A stretch of 64,000 nt of DNA, taken from Egicoccus halophilus. GTDB lineage: Bacteria > Actinomycetota > Nitriliruptoria > Nitriliruptorales > Nitriliruptoraceae. Positions within the stretch are counted from its first letter, which is position 1, and every line of letters starts with the position of its first letter. The notes beneath the pieces were generated by a model. The model did no database searches. It was given only the letters and a program-made list of their open reading frames with translations, and was not told the DNA's origin. The stretch is taken from NCBI RefSeq assembly GCF_004300825.1, contig NZ_CP036250.1:1674001-1738000 (forward strand), written 5' to 3'. The position numbers and the translations under genes were made by a program. This document shows positions 27,247-36,158 of this stretch, piece by piece.

Positions 27247-29193
27247 TCACCCGGCCGGTCGGAGCCGGACCTCGAAACGCAGGTCCTCGCCCTGGTTGTC
27301 GGTCGACAGCTGCACGGTGTCGCCGAGGTCCTCGGCGTCCGGCGGCAGGTCGACCACCGTGAAGCCGTCGGGGACGGCCATCCGCACCGTCACCTCGGTC
27401 GGCTGCAACACCGTCTGTCCCTGCAGCAGCAGTCGGTAGACGACCTCGCCGTCGTCGGTCTCGGTGTGGGCGTGGTCGGTCTGCCAGGCGTACTCGCGGG
27501 AGACGGACGTGCCGGAGGGGATCCGGACCCAGTGGTCGTGCACCGGGTGGCCGAGCTCGGTCTCCTCGAACGCGGGCAGCGACGGTTCGCCGGCCGGTGT
27601 CTCGACGAACCGGGCGGCGGTGGCGAGGTAGACGCTGAGGTCGAGGAGGTTGTCCCCGGCGTCCAGGGTCGGGTTGTTCGGGCCGATGATGTGACGCGGG
27701 TACCCCTCCGACGGGGCGTCGTTGACGATCGTCAACCGCATCCGGGTCGCCGACGTGCCGCTCTCGAGCAGGTCGACGTCCAGCTCGAGCTCCCGGCGGC
27801 CGAAGAAGTCGATCTTGGTCGCGGTGCCGTTGTTGGCGACGACGTTCACGAGTTCGCCCGGGGGATCGGCCAGCGCGCCGGCGACCGGCGTGCGGGCGAA
27901 CGCCTGCTGCTCGTCGTCGTGTTCGGAGTACAGCAGCAGGTGGCCGCGAGCGGCGAGCTCGGTCATCGCCGAGGCGAGTGCCGTCGGGTCCTGCATCCCC
28001 GCGCCGGTGACCAGGAACCGCTGCAGGGTCATCGCGGCGACGGCGCCGAGCAGCTCCTTGCGCTCGGCACCGAAGCCCAGCTCCTCGTAGGCCTCGTTGG
28101 CGACGAAGTCGACCACGTTGTCGGCGTCGAGCACGAACTCGGTGCCGGGGACCGGCGCCGGCCCCGACAGGGCGAGCAGCGCCCGCAGCGCGAACGGGTC
28201 GACGACGATCATGCCGTCGAGCTGCTGGTCGTGGGTGGTCTCCCAGTGCTGGACCATCGCCCGGGCGGCGGCGGGGAAGTGCGCCGAACGGTTGAGGGTC
28301 AGGAAGTCCCCGGTGCCGCCGTAGCGGCTCCAGCGCTGGGCGTCCTCGGCGACCGGTGCGGGCAGCTGGTCGGCGGGCAGGACCGGGAACTCGTCGGCCG
28401 GCTCGAAGCGACCGAAGGTCAGCTCGCCGTCGGTGACGCGCAGCGCGGCGGTGGAGCCGACGAACCCGCCCGTGCCGCCCAGCGCCGCCGGGGTCGAGGC
28501 GCCGACGAGGTAGTGCCGCTCGCCGTCGTTGCCCAGGAACGCCGGCAGCGTCGCCGTCAGCGCGGCCGCGGTCTCGGCGCTCGTGGTGGCAGGCTCGAGC
28601 AGCTCGAGGACCTGTCGTCGTCCCTCGCTGACCTGACGCACGCGGCCGGAGTCGACGGCCGCCTCGATGTCGGTCAGCGCCGCCCGTAGCGTCCGGGCGG
28701 TCGAGTTCATCGGGTCGGCCAGGCCCTGCACGGCGGCCACGGGCAGCCCGCCCGTCGAGGCCGCGGTCGTGGGGGGCGCGGTCAGCCCCGCCAGCGCCTC
28801 GGCGAGCTCGCCGGCGGCGACGGTCACGCGCTCGCCGCCGTCGGCGACCGCCGTGACCGCGCGCAGGTCGCGCCCGAACACGGGGACGAAGCGGAGGGGG
28901 ACGACCGCTGGGGACCGCAGCCGGTCGGCCGCCGCGGTGAGGTCGGCCTCCGCCGCCGCGAGGGTCGCGCGAGCCGTGTCGAGGTCACTGGCCGCCAGGG
29001 CGGCGACCGCGCCCGGCAGCTCGCCCTGTGCCGCGCGCAGGTGACCCTGGGCGTCGAAGAGCAGCATTCCGGCCAGCAGGAGCCATCCTGCGACGACGAC
29101 CAGCGCCCCGAGCCAGAGCCAGCGGGACCGTCCGCCCGAGCGCGGATCGGACGGCGACGGCTGTGGTCGTGCCAAGGTGTCATGGTCCGACAC
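27247..29193 (-). CDS. DUF4012 membrane-anchored protein
   Basis: A 648-residue protein of the DUF4012 family, found mainly in actinobacteria and often near polysaccharide genes; function unknown. One transmembrane helix (about residues 25-46) leaves the rest outside. The exported part begins with a helical region (DLDTARATLAAAEADLTAAAD) and continues with the family core: RHYLVGASTPAALGGTGGFV, GDFLTLNRSAHFPAAARAM, DGMIVVDPFALRALLALSGP and a C-terminal beta-rich domain. GTG at 29193 was chosen because GGAGGGG lies upstream at good spacing; a longer start 11 codons earlier lacks one. Divergent from the sugar-1-phosphate transferase, with which homologues often co-occur. Confidence 0.87.
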   Translation of the reverse strand: MSDHDTLARPQPSPSDPRSGGRSRWLWLGALVVVAGWLLLAGMLLFDAQGHLRAAQGELPGAVAALAASDLDTARATLAAAEADLTAAADRLRSPAVVPLRFVPVFGRDLRAVTAVADGGERVTVAAGELAEALAGLTAPPTTAASTGGLPVAAVQGLADPMNSTARTLRAALTDIEAAVDSGRVRQVSEGRRQVLELLEPATTSAETAAALTATLPAFLGNDGERHYLVGASTPAALGGTGGFVGSTAALRVTDGELTFGRFEPADEFPVLPADQLPAPVAEDAQRWSRYGGTGDFLTLNRSAHFPAAARAMVQHWETTHDQQLDGMIVVDPFALRALLALSGPAPVPGTEFVLDADNVVDFVANEAYEELGFGAERKELLGAVAAMTLQRFLVTGAGMQDPTALASAMTELAARGHLLLYSEHDDEQQAFARTPVAGALADPPGELVNVVANNGTATKIDFFGRRELELDVDLLESGTSATRMRLTIVNDAPSEGYPRHIIGPNNPTLDAGDNLLDLSVYLATAARFVETPAGEPSLPAFEETELGHPVHDHWVRIPSGTSVSREYAWQTDHAHTETDDGEVVYRLLLQGQTVLQPTEVTVRMAVPDGFTVVDLPPDAEDLGDTVQLSTDNQGEDLRFEVRLRPAG

Positions 29194-29404
29194 GAGCTGC
29201 CCCTCCTCCCCGCGAACCGACGACAAAGCCGGCCAACCGGACGATCGGACAGACTGTACCGACCGAACGGTCGCAATCGGCGCTCGTGCGGTCGCAGGTA
29301 GTTATCATCCCTCCGGTGGCCGGAACGGACGCCGGGCCGAACAGGTGACGACGTCCCAGGGGACGCGGACGACGTCATCGACGACGTGGTCATGGAGTTG
29401 GGGC
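29194..29404. promoter_or_regulatory. Divergent promoter region with inverted repeats
   Basis: This 211-bp region drives DUF4012 (minus) and the sugar transferase (plus). It holds CGACCG-AA-CGGTCG (29260-29273), and TAGTTATCAT (29299-29308), which is the most A/T-rich decamer here and a weak -10 candidate for the plus-strand gene. No consensus -35 is visible. Confidence 0.35.
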
Positions 29405-30313
29405 ATGCACGGGGACACGTCATTCGTCGGGGACGCGAAGCACCTGCCGACCGCGCCCCAGGGCGGGCCCTCGGCTCCGGTGCCGGCACCGGAGGCCGGG
29501 CGCGTGCGCTCGCCCTACGAGCGGTTCGTCAAGCCGGTGTTCGACCGGACCGTGGCGGCCGTGCTGCTGCTCGTGCTGAGTCCGCTGTTCGCGTTGGTGG
29601 CCGTGCTCGTCCGGTACGAGCTCGGGGCGGGGGTGCTCTACCGCCAGGAACGGGTCGGCCTCGACGGCCGCCGGATCCAGATGCTGAAGTTCCGCACGAT
29701 GCAGAGCGACCGGCGTCGCGACGCCACGGGTGTGGCCCGTCCCGACCGGCGCGCCGCCACCGACCGGCGCGGCAGCACGGACCGTCGGGTCTCGACCGCA
29801 CCCTACGACGGACCCGAACGGCGGGTCGCCGAGCGGCGGCAGCAGGAACGTCGGCAGGCCCCCGAGGGACGCCGCCGGACCCACAAGACGCCCGACGACC
29901 CGCGTCACACCCGTCTCGGGCGTTTCCTGCGACGGACGAGCCTCGACGAGCTCCCGCAGCTGGTCAACGTCATGCGTGGGGACCTCAGCATGGTCGGCCC
30001 CCGTCCCGAACTGCCCGAGGTCGTGGCCGTCTACGCCGCCTGGCAGCACGCCCGTCACGCGGTCAAGCCCGGCATCACGGGCCTGTGGCAGGTCACCGAG
30101 CGCGACGACGGCCGGCCGATGCAGGAGCACGTGGCGACCGACCTGCGCTATGTCGCCAGCGTCTCGCTGGTGAGCGACCTGCTGATCCTGGCGTTGACCG
30201 TTCCCGCGATCCTCGGGATGGTGCCCACCTGGGCCGCACGGTGGCTGGCGCGTCGGGGCACTCAGCGCGGCGGGGCCGCCAGTGCCGCACGGATGCCCTC
30301 CGCGAACCGCTGA
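29405..30313 (+). CDS. Polyprenyl-phosphate sugar-1-phosphate transferase
   Basis: Initiating transferase of the bacterial sugar transferase family (WbaP/WcaJ C-terminal type): moves a sugar-1-phosphate from a nucleotide sugar to undecaprenyl or decaprenyl phosphate. It has the re-entrant helix (VKPVFDRTVAAVLLLVLSPL, residues about 43-60), VLYRQERVGLDGRRI, MLKFRTM, then RTSLDELPQLVNVMRGDLS, VGPRPE and GITGLWQV, all conserved. The five-helix N-terminal part of larger enzymes is absent. Residues about 101-166 are an extra Arg-rich insertion with repeated DRR/ERR units. ATG with GGAG 7 bases upstream. The 3' end overlaps the convergent GT4 gene by 52 bp. Confidence 0.92.
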   Translation: MHGDTSFVGDAKHLPTAPQGGPSAPVPAPEAGRVRSPYERFVKPVFDRTVAAVLLLVLSPLFALVAVLVRYELGAGVLYRQERVGLDGRRIQMLKFRTMQSDRRRDATGVARPDRRAATDRRGSTDRRVSTAPYDGPERRVAERRQQERRQAPEGRRRTHKTPDDPRHTRLGRFLRRTSLDELPQLVNVMRGDLSMVGPRPELPEVVAVYAAWQHARHAVKPGITGLWQVTERDDGRPMQEHVATDLRYVASVSLVSDLLILALTVPAILGMVPTWAARWLARRGTQRGGAASAARMPSANR

Positions 30314-31440
30314 ACCATCCGTTCGAGCGTGTGGCGGGCAGCGGCCTGCCGGCAGCCCTCGCGCAGCCGTGCCAGCTGCCCGGGATCGTCGAGCAGCGCC
30401 AGGGTCGCCTCCGCGTAGCCCGCGGCGTCCGTCGTCTCCGGCAGCAGCACCGCGTTGGCCCCGTCCACGGCGTAGGCGATCTCGGGCTTGTGGGCGCGGC
30501 CCGCGATGGTGACGATCGGGACCTCGGCGACGAAGCTGTCGATCACGACCAGTCCGATGGCGGCCGGCAGCAGCAGCACGTCGGCGAGCTGCAGCGCCGC
30601 CGCGGCGTCCACGCCGTAGCGCGAACCCAGCACGTGCAACCACGGGCGAGGGGCGCCCCCGAGTTCGGCGATCCGGCCGAGCTCGCCCCCGCCGACGACC
30701 AGCAGCGAGAAGTCGGGACGTCGGGCGTGGATGTGGTCGGCGGCCTCCAGCAACAGGTCGAGGCCCTTCTCGGCCCGCAACGTGCCCAGGAACAGCCCGA
30801 CCGGTCCGTCGCCGAGGCCGAGCTGCGCGCGAAGGCGTGCGGCCGGTCCCTGGGCCGCCGCGGCGAGGTCCGCGTGCAGACGCCGGGTGTCGATGGCGTT
30901 GTCGACGACCGTGATGCGCTGCGCGTCGACGCCCAGCCCGCGGACGACCTCGGCGGAGCGCGCGGTGTAGGCGAACCACCAGTGCGCCTGCCGGGAGACC
31001 CGGGCCTTGAGCCACTCACCGGCCGGATGCGGGTCGTCGCCGAAGTTGCGGCCGTGCCCCCAGAACGCGACCGGCGCCCCGCCGCGACGCTGGCGCGCGA
31101 GCAGCCGGTGGTTGAGCACCAGCTTGGACGCCTGCTCCACGATCACCAGGTCGGCGGTGCGCAGTGAGGGGACCAGCGGCTGCCACTGCAGGGTCCGGCC
31201 CGCCACCGCGACCGTGCGGGAGGGCAGGCGGGTCGCCCACGGCACCTCCAGCGCGTCGTCGCGCGGGTCGCGCTCCGGTGGCGGGGTACTGTGCAGCACC
31301 TCCAGCCGGATGCCGTCGACCGCCAGGTCGTCGCGGAGGCGGTCGAAGAACCCGGCGCGATAGCGTCGGATCGCCCGCTGCACGATGACGACCGTCGGGT
31401 CCGCGGCACGGGACAGGGCGGCTCTCCTGCCTGGGGGCAC
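30262..31440 (-). CDS. GT4-like glycosyltransferase (paralogue A)
   Basis: GT-B enzyme, 392 residues. N-terminal half: VVIVQRAIRRYRAGFFDRL, VLHSTPPPERDPRDDA, DLVIVEQASKLVLNHRL, FWGHGRNF and HWWFAYTARSAE. C-terminal half: GLFLGTLRAEKGLDLLLEAA, VVGGGELG and LLLPAAIGLVVIDSFVAEVP. The usual E-x7-E is replaced by a form ending in GLVVIDSF. It is clearly paralogous to the gene at 40416-41603, with many shared blocks. The GTG given is the first reasonable start; the fold begins about 15 residues in. Its 3' end overlaps the sugar transferase, and it is divergent from the GT4 gene at 31467. Confidence 0.85.
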   Translation of the reverse strand: MPPGRRAALSRAADPTVVIVQRAIRRYRAGFFDRLRDDLAVDGIRLEVLHSTPPPERDPRDDALEVPWATRLPSRTVAVAGRTLQWQPLVPSLRTADLVIVEQASKLVLNHRLLARQRRGGAPVAFWGHGRNFGDDPHPAGEWLKARVSRQAHWWFAYTARSAEVVRGLGVDAQRITVVDNAIDTRRLHADLAAAAQGPAARLRAQLGLGDGPVGLFLGTLRAEKGLDLLLEAADHIHARRPDFSLLVVGGGELGRIAELGGAPRPWLHVLGSRYGVDAAAALQLADVLLLPAAIGLVVIDSFVAEVPIVTIAGRAHKPEIAYAVDGANAVLLPETTDAAGYAEATLALLDDPGQLARLREGCRQAAARHTLERMVQRFAEGIRAALAAPPR

Positions 31441-31466
31441 GTCCGTCGACCCTAGCGGGGAGCGTC

Positions 31467-32564
31467 GTGCGCATCGTCAACTACCACCCGCGGGCACGGG
31501 TCGGTGACGGCGGCATCACCAACTCCGTGCGGCGGCTCGCCGAGGCGTGGGCGCGGCAGGGTGCCGTGCCCGTGATCGCCTTCGACGGCCGCGGCCGACC
31601 GTTCGACGAGGACGGGGTGCGCTGGTGGCCGATCCGGCACGTCGGTCGGGGAGCCCTCCGGGTGCCGGTCGACGGCCTCGGACCACTGGGTGGCGCCGAC
31701 TGGTTGGTGCTCAACTCGGCCTGGACGGCCGCCAACCTGCGCCTGGGGGCGGCCGCCCGCCGCCAGCGGGTGCCCTACGTGCTGGCGCCCCGGGGCGCCT
31801 ACGACCCACTGATCCTGCAGCGTCGAGCCCGGGCCAAGCGCGTGTGGTGGCAGCTGGGGGAGCGGCGCCTGGTCGCGGACGCTGCCGCGGTGCACGTCTT
31901 CTTCCCCGAACAGGGCCGCCACCTCGACGAGCTCGAGGTCCCGGTGCGGCTGCTGGTCGCCCCCAACGGCGTGGTCCCACCCGGACACACGTCCTGGGAC
32001 GGCGGCAGCGGCGGCTACGTCCTGTACCTCGGACGCTACGACCCCGAGCACAAGGGCATCGACCTGTTGCTGCGGGCCTGCGCGGCCCTGCCGGCCGGCC
32101 GACGCCCGCAGCTGCGGCTGCACGGCTCGGACTGGCGGGGTGGTCGCGTGCGCGTCGAGGGCCTGGTCGCGGACCTCGGGCTCGCCGACGTCGTCACCGT
32201 CGGCCCGCCGGTGCACGGCGAACACAAGTGGCGGGTCGTGGCCCGCGCCCGTGGCCTGGTCTACCCCTCGCGCTGGGAGGGCTTCGGCAACTCGCTGGCC
32301 GAGGCGGCGGCGCTGGGCGTGCCGTGCCTGGCCACCCCGTATCCGCTGGCGCGGGAGCTGGGCGCCGCGGGTGCCTGCCTGGTCGTGCCCCCGACGGTCG
32401 AGGACCTCGCGGACGGGTTGCGGCGCCTGATCGCACCGCAGGCCGCCGCCGTGGGACAGCGGGCCCGTCGTCACGTGGCCGAGCACCTGGGCTGGGACCA
32501 GGTCGCTGCCAGCTGGCTGCGGCAGCTCGCGGCACTCGGCTCGGCACCGCGCGGGGTCGGCTAG
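31467..32564 (+). CDS. GT4-family glycosyltransferase
   Basis: GT-B glycosyltransferase, 365 residues. N-terminal domain: MRIVNYHPRARVGDGGITNS, DWLVLNSAWTAANLRLG and YVLAPRGAYDPLIL, typical of colanic/exopolysaccharide enzymes. C-terminal domain: YVLYLGRYDPEHKGIDLLLR, LRLHGSDWRGG and the donor motif WEGFGNSLAEAAA (E-x7-E). GTG start; only 26 bp separate it from the divergent GT4 start, so the two genes must share control elements within each other's 5' ends. It leads a four-gene plus-strand run to 36158. Confidence 0.9.
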   Translation: MRIVNYHPRARVGDGGITNSVRRLAEAWARQGAVPVIAFDGRGRPFDEDGVRWWPIRHVGRGALRVPVDGLGPLGGADWLVLNSAWTAANLRLGAAARRQRVPYVLAPRGAYDPLILQRRARAKRVWWQLGERRLVADAAAVHVFFPEQGRHLDELEVPVRLLVAPNGVVPPGHTSWDGGSGGYVLYLGRYDPEHKGIDLLLRACAALPAGRRPQLRLHGSDWRGGRVRVEGLVADLGLADVVTVGPPVHGEHKWRVVARARGLVYPSRWEGFGNSLAEAAALGVPCLATPYPLARELGAAGACLVVPPTVEDLADGLRRLIAPQAAAVGQRARRHVAEHLGWDQVAASWLRQLAALGSAPRGVG

Positions 32565-32597
32565 CGTTCCCGTCCTCGGGGCGGCGGGGAGGTCGGG

Positions 32598-33431
32598 GTG
32601 GAGGGCGCGTACGACCGCACGGCACTGTGGTTGCCGCTGCTGCGGGAGCTGACCGAACGCCACCCGGGCTGGGCGATCTGGAAGAACGTCGACTCGGCCT
32701 TCGCGGGCACCGGCGACGTCGACTCGCTCGGCCCGCCGGAGGACTGGGACGCCATCCGGGCGGTCTTCGAGGCCTGGGCGGCGCGCAACGGCCTGGGCCC
32801 GGTCATCGTGTGCCGGCACATCCCCCAGGGTCCGCACTACCTCGCGCTGGACCCCGACTCGCCGTTCCTCGTCCAACTCGACGTCAAGCAGTGTGGCACC
32901 TGGCGCGGCTCGACCCTGGTCGACGACCGGGACCTGCAGGCGCTCAGCGAACGCGACGAACGCGGGTTCCGACGGGTGCGCCCCGGCGCGGAGGGCGTCA
33001 TCAAGCTGTTGATGAACGGCACCCGCCGGGGCGGTGGGGCCAACGAGGAGGGCCTGCGCACCAAGCGGGTCGCCGAGCTGCTGGCGGCCGACCCGGCCGG
33101 TGCGACGGCCGCCACCCGGCTGGTCGGCCCGGCCCGCCGGCCGCTGCAGCGGGGCATCGACGCGGTGGTCGCCGGCCGCTGGGACCTCGCCGCCATGCGC
33201 CGCGTCGAGGCCTGGTGCCTGGCCCGCAGCCTGCTCGAGCCCCGGACGGCCCTCAGCCGGCTGTGGTTCCTGTACCACCTCGCCCCGCGCTGCCCGGTCG
33301 TGACGCTGATCCGCGACCACGACCGCATCGTCCCCGAGGACCGCGACGGCTGGCTCGCCGAGGTCGCCCGCGACCACGAGGTCGTCACCACCCCTGGCGG
33401 CCGGGATCCGCGTCGGGCACCGTACGGATGA
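32598..33431 (+). CDS. Nucleotidyltransferase-like protein, unknown
   Basis: A 277-residue soluble protein that I cannot place in a named family. Near the N-terminus WAIWKNVDSAFAGTGDVDSL (about residues 25-44) looks like the hG[GS]-x(n)-[DE]h[DE] core of the nucleotidyltransferase superfamily (G39, D40, D42), and a later acidic-containing strand (FLVQLDVKQCGTWRG) could give the third carboxylate. The C-terminal half is helical and Arg-rich. GTG start with GGGGAGG upstream. Its stop overlaps the next GT4 start (ATGA), so it is made together with that transferase and the downstream kinase fusion. A role in activating or transferring a nucleotide or phosphate group to the glycan is only a guess. 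Confidence 0.65.
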   Translation: MEGAYDRTALWLPLLRELTERHPGWAIWKNVDSAFAGTGDVDSLGPPEDWDAIRAVFEAWAARNGLGPVIVCRHIPQGPHYLALDPDSPFLVQLDVKQCGTWRGSTLVDDRDLQALSERDERGFRRVRPGAEGVIKLLMNGTRRGGGANEEGLRTKRVAELLAADPAGATAATRLVGPARRPLQRGIDAVVAGRWDLAAMRRVEAWCLARSLLEPRTALSRLWFLYHLAPRCPVVTLIRDHDRIVPEDRDGWLAEVARDHEVVTTPGGRDPRRAPYG

Positions 33432-34576
33432 GGGTCCTGGTCTTCGTCCACGCCTTCAACGGGCGTGCCATCGCCGACGTGGCGACCGTCCTCGCCGAGC
33501 AGACCGCCCGCCTCGGCCACGAGGTGCTGCTGGTCGCCGGCTCCGCGCCGACGGGGCGGCCGGCGGTCGCCGGGACCCGGACGCTGGATCTCTCGATCTC
33601 GTCGTCGCGCACGTGGCCGGCGATCCCGCGGCTGCGCGCCGTGATCCGCCGCTTCCGCCCCGACGTCGTGTACGCCCACGGCAACGGCCCGTCCCGGGCC
33701 GCCGTGCTGGCAACCCGCTGGCTGCGGCACCGACCGTTCGTGGTCACCGTCGAGCACAACCACTACTCGAGCTACGCCTGGACCCACCGCCGGGTCCGTG
33801 ATCTCGTCAACGCCCGGTTGCTGCCGCTGGCCGATGCCGTGGTCGGGGTCGCGCCCGAGATCGCCGAGGACCTCACCGGCACCTTCCCGGGCGTGCGCGA
33901 CAAGGTCGCGGTCGTCCCGCCGCCGTTGACGCGCTGGGACCGCCTTGCGGTGCTCGCCGCCGAGGATCCGGACCATCCGTGGTTCGCGGACGACGCCGAC
34001 GTCCCGGTGGTCGTCAGCGTCGCGAACGTGCACCCCCGCAAGGATCCCGAGACGTTGCTGCGGGCCGTCGCGCGGGTCAACGAACGCACCGGACGGACGG
34101 TGCGCCTGGCCGTCGTCGGCCGACCGTCGGACGCGGGCCTGCAGGCGCGGCTCGAGGCGTTCGCCCGGTCGGCGGGCATCGCCGACCGCATCGCGCTCCT
34201 CGGCTTCGTGTCCAATCCGTTGCCGCTGGTGGCGCGCGCGGACGTCTTCGCGCTGACGTCGCGCAACGAGGGGCTGCCGCTCTCGCTGCTCGAGGCGTTG
34301 GCGCTCGGCACGCCGGTCGTGAGCACCGACTGCCCGTCCGGGCCGAGGTGGTTGCTCGAGGACGGACGCTACGGCGAGCTCGTGCCGGTCGGCGACGTCG
34401 AGGCGGTCGCCGACGGGATCCTGCGGGTGCTCGACGACCCGGTCCGTCGCGAGCAGTTGCGACGCGAGGGGCCGCAACGCGTGGCGCCGTTCGTCCCCGA
34501 ACGCGTCGCAGCGGCGCTGCTGGCGCTGCTCGATCCGTCGGTCCAATCAGGCTCGCCGGGGCGGGGGTCCGGATAG
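33428..34576 (+). CDS. GT4-family glycosyltransferase
   Basis: GT-B enzyme, 382 residues, of the common RfaB/PimB-like group. N-terminal: VFVHAFNGRAIADVATVLAE, DVVYAHGNGPSRAAVLATR and FVVTVEHNHYSSYAW. C-terminal: VVSVANVHPRKDPETLLRAV, VVGRPSDAGLQARLE, LLGFVSNPLPLVARADVFAL and NEGLPLSLLEALALG, with E-x7-E intact. ATG overlaps the previous stop by 4 bp. The long open frame upstream of this ATG is antisense or out of frame to real genes. The kinase fusion gene follows after 25 bp. Confidence 0.9.
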   Translation: MRVLVFVHAFNGRAIADVATVLAEQTARLGHEVLLVAGSAPTGRPAVAGTRTLDLSISSSRTWPAIPRLRAVIRRFRPDVVYAHGNGPSRAAVLATRWLRHRPFVVTVEHNHYSSYAWTHRRVRDLVNARLLPLADAVVGVAPEIAEDLTGTFPGVRDKVAVVPPPLTRWDRLAVLAAEDPDHPWFADDADVPVVVSVANVHPRKDPETLLRAVARVNERTGRTVRLAVVGRPSDAGLQARLEAFARSAGIADRIALLGFVSNPLPLVARADVFALTSRNEGLPLSLLEALALGTPVVSTDCPSGPRWLLEDGRYGELVPVGDVEAVADGILRVLDDPVRREQLRREGPQRVAPFVPERVAAALLALLDPSVQSGSPGRGSG

Positions 34577-34601
34577 CCTGCGGCGGGGCGAGAGGGACGA
34601 C

Positions 34602-36158
34602 GTGCGACAGGGCGGAGCCCGAGGGCACTCGAGCACGGGTGCGCGGGGAACGGTGCTGGTGGTCGCCGGTCCCGACGGCAGCGGGAAGTCCCACGTGGCG
34701 TCGGTGTTGTGCGACGCCGCCGCGCCGGGCCCGGTGTTGCACCTGCACCACCGGCCGAGGGTGCTGCCCGGCAAGACCCGTCACGAGGGGCCGGTCACCG
34801 ACCCGCATCGCGATCCGCCGTACGGGCCGGGCGCGTCCGCGCTCAAGCTGGTCTACCTGTACCTCGACTATGTGCTGGGCTGGCTGCTCCGGGTGCGCCC
34901 GGTGGTCCGCGCCGGTGGCACGGTGGTGCTCGAGCGTGGCTGGGAGGACCTCGCGGTCGACCCTCGCCGGTACCGACTGACGGCGCGTCCGCGGTTGCAC
35001 CGGCTGCTCGGGCTGCTGCTCCCGCGGCCCGACCGCAGCATCGTCCTCGCGGCACCGGTGGAGGAACTGCTGGCCCGCAAGGCGGAGCTGCCGGCCGAGG
35101 AACTGGCGCGTCAGAACGCGCGATGGCGGCGACTGGCCCGTTCGCGCCGCCGCATGCTGCTGTGGGACGCCCGCCAGCCCCCGGAGGACGTCCTGCCGTT
35201 CGCGTTCGAGCGTGCCGCGACGGCCGCAGCACAGTGGGTCGCGTTGCCCACCGCTCGCGACGCCCGCTTCGTGCTGCCGCGGACGCCGCGTCGCGCCTCC
35301 CTGGCGGGACTGCGCATCCATCGACCGGTCAGCCCGCGGGCGTTGGCGATGTGGGCCGCGGCCGGCACCGTGACGCGGGTGGGCGCGTTGCGGGTACTGA
35401 CCCCCACCCGGCCCGCCGCCTGGGTGTTGGACGCCGTCGGTGACCTCGTGCCTCCCGGAGGGACCGTCGCCACGGCACGGAGCAACCACGCCGGCCGCGC
35501 CCTGGTGCTCGTGCTGGATCGGCACGCGCGTGCCCAGTTGGTGGTGAAGGTCAGTGCGGACGAGGTCGGGCAGGCGCAACTCGCGCGCGAGGCCGCGAAC
35601 CTGCAGCGTTTCGGACCGCTTCTGCCCGCACCGCTGTGGGCCCCCGAGCTGCGACACGCCGATCCGGGACGGCTCGCGACGGCCCCCGTGCGCTGGCGGG
35701 TGTGCGCCGACCCCTGGCGGTTGCATCCGGACGTGGCCGCCGCACTCGGCGCGTTCCACCGGGCCAGCGGTCGGGGGGCGGGGGGCAACGGGCACGGCGA
35801 CATGGCGCCGTGGAACCTGTTGCCGACCCGGGACGGCTGGTGCCTGGTCGACTGGGAAGTGGCCGACGACGAGCGACCGCCCTTCGAAGACGTCTTCCAC
35901 TTCCTCGTCCAGGGCAGCGCACTGCTGGGTCGTCCCGACCTGACCACCGTCCTGCACGGGCTCGACGGCGGCGGCTGGGTGGGCGCCTGCCTGCGTGCCT
36001 ACGCCGACGCCGCCGGGGTCCGGGTCGGTGACGCGCCGGTCGAGTTCCGGCGCTACCTCGAGGCGTCGGGCGCCACCCTGGACCCGACCCGGGCGGACGC
36101 CAGGCGAGGCGTCAGCGCCCGACGGGCGTTCCTGGAAGCGCTCGAACGGCGCTACTGA
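34602..36158 (+). CDS. P-loop kinase fused to APH-type phosphotransferase
   Basis: A 518-residue bifunctional-looking protein. Residues 1-230 resemble a thymidylate-kinase-like P-loop enzyme: Walker A GPDGSGKS (23-30), a lid-like Arg-rich region, and LLWDARQPPEDVLPF. Residues about 290-518 have the kinase fold of aminoglycoside/choline phosphotransferases: an ATP-binding strand QLVVKVSADE, the catalytic loop HGDMAPWNLL (Asp400, Asn405) and the metal-binding VDWE (Asp417). Both active sites keep their key residues. Such pairings occur sporadically in actinobacterial polysaccharide loci; the substrate is unknown. It ends a run coupled to a GT4 and a nucleotidyltransferase-like gene. The stop overlaps the convergent GT2 stop by 7 bp. 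Confidence 0.78.
   Translation: MRQGGARGHSSTGARGTVLVVAGPDGSGKSHVASVLCDAAAPGPVLHLHHRPRVLPGKTRHEGPVTDPHRDPPYGPGASALKLVYLYLDYVLGWLLRVRPVVRAGGTVVLERGWEDLAVDPRRYRLTARPRLHRLLGLLLPRPDRSIVLAAPVEELLARKAELPAEELARQNARWRRLARSRRRMLLWDARQPPEDVLPFAFERAATAAAQWVALPTARDARFVLPRTPRRASLAGLRIHRPVSPRALAMWAAAGTVTRVGALRVLTPTRPAAWVLDAVGDLVPPGGTVATARSNHAGRALVLVLDRHARAQLVVKVSADEVGQAQLAREAANLQRFGPLLPAPLWAPELRHADPGRLATAPVRWRVCADPWRLHPDVAAALGAFHRASGRGAGGNGHGDMAPWNLLPTRDGWCLVDWEVADDERPPFEDVFHFLVQGSALLGRPDLTTVLHGLDGGGWVGACLRAYADAAGVRVGDAPVEFRRYLEASGATLDPTRADARRGVSARRAFLEALERRY

Noticed and set aside
31547-33427. Open frame upstream of the GT4 gene at 33428
   Set aside because: Overlaps two well-supported genes in another frame; the GT4 fold begins at the ATG at 33428.
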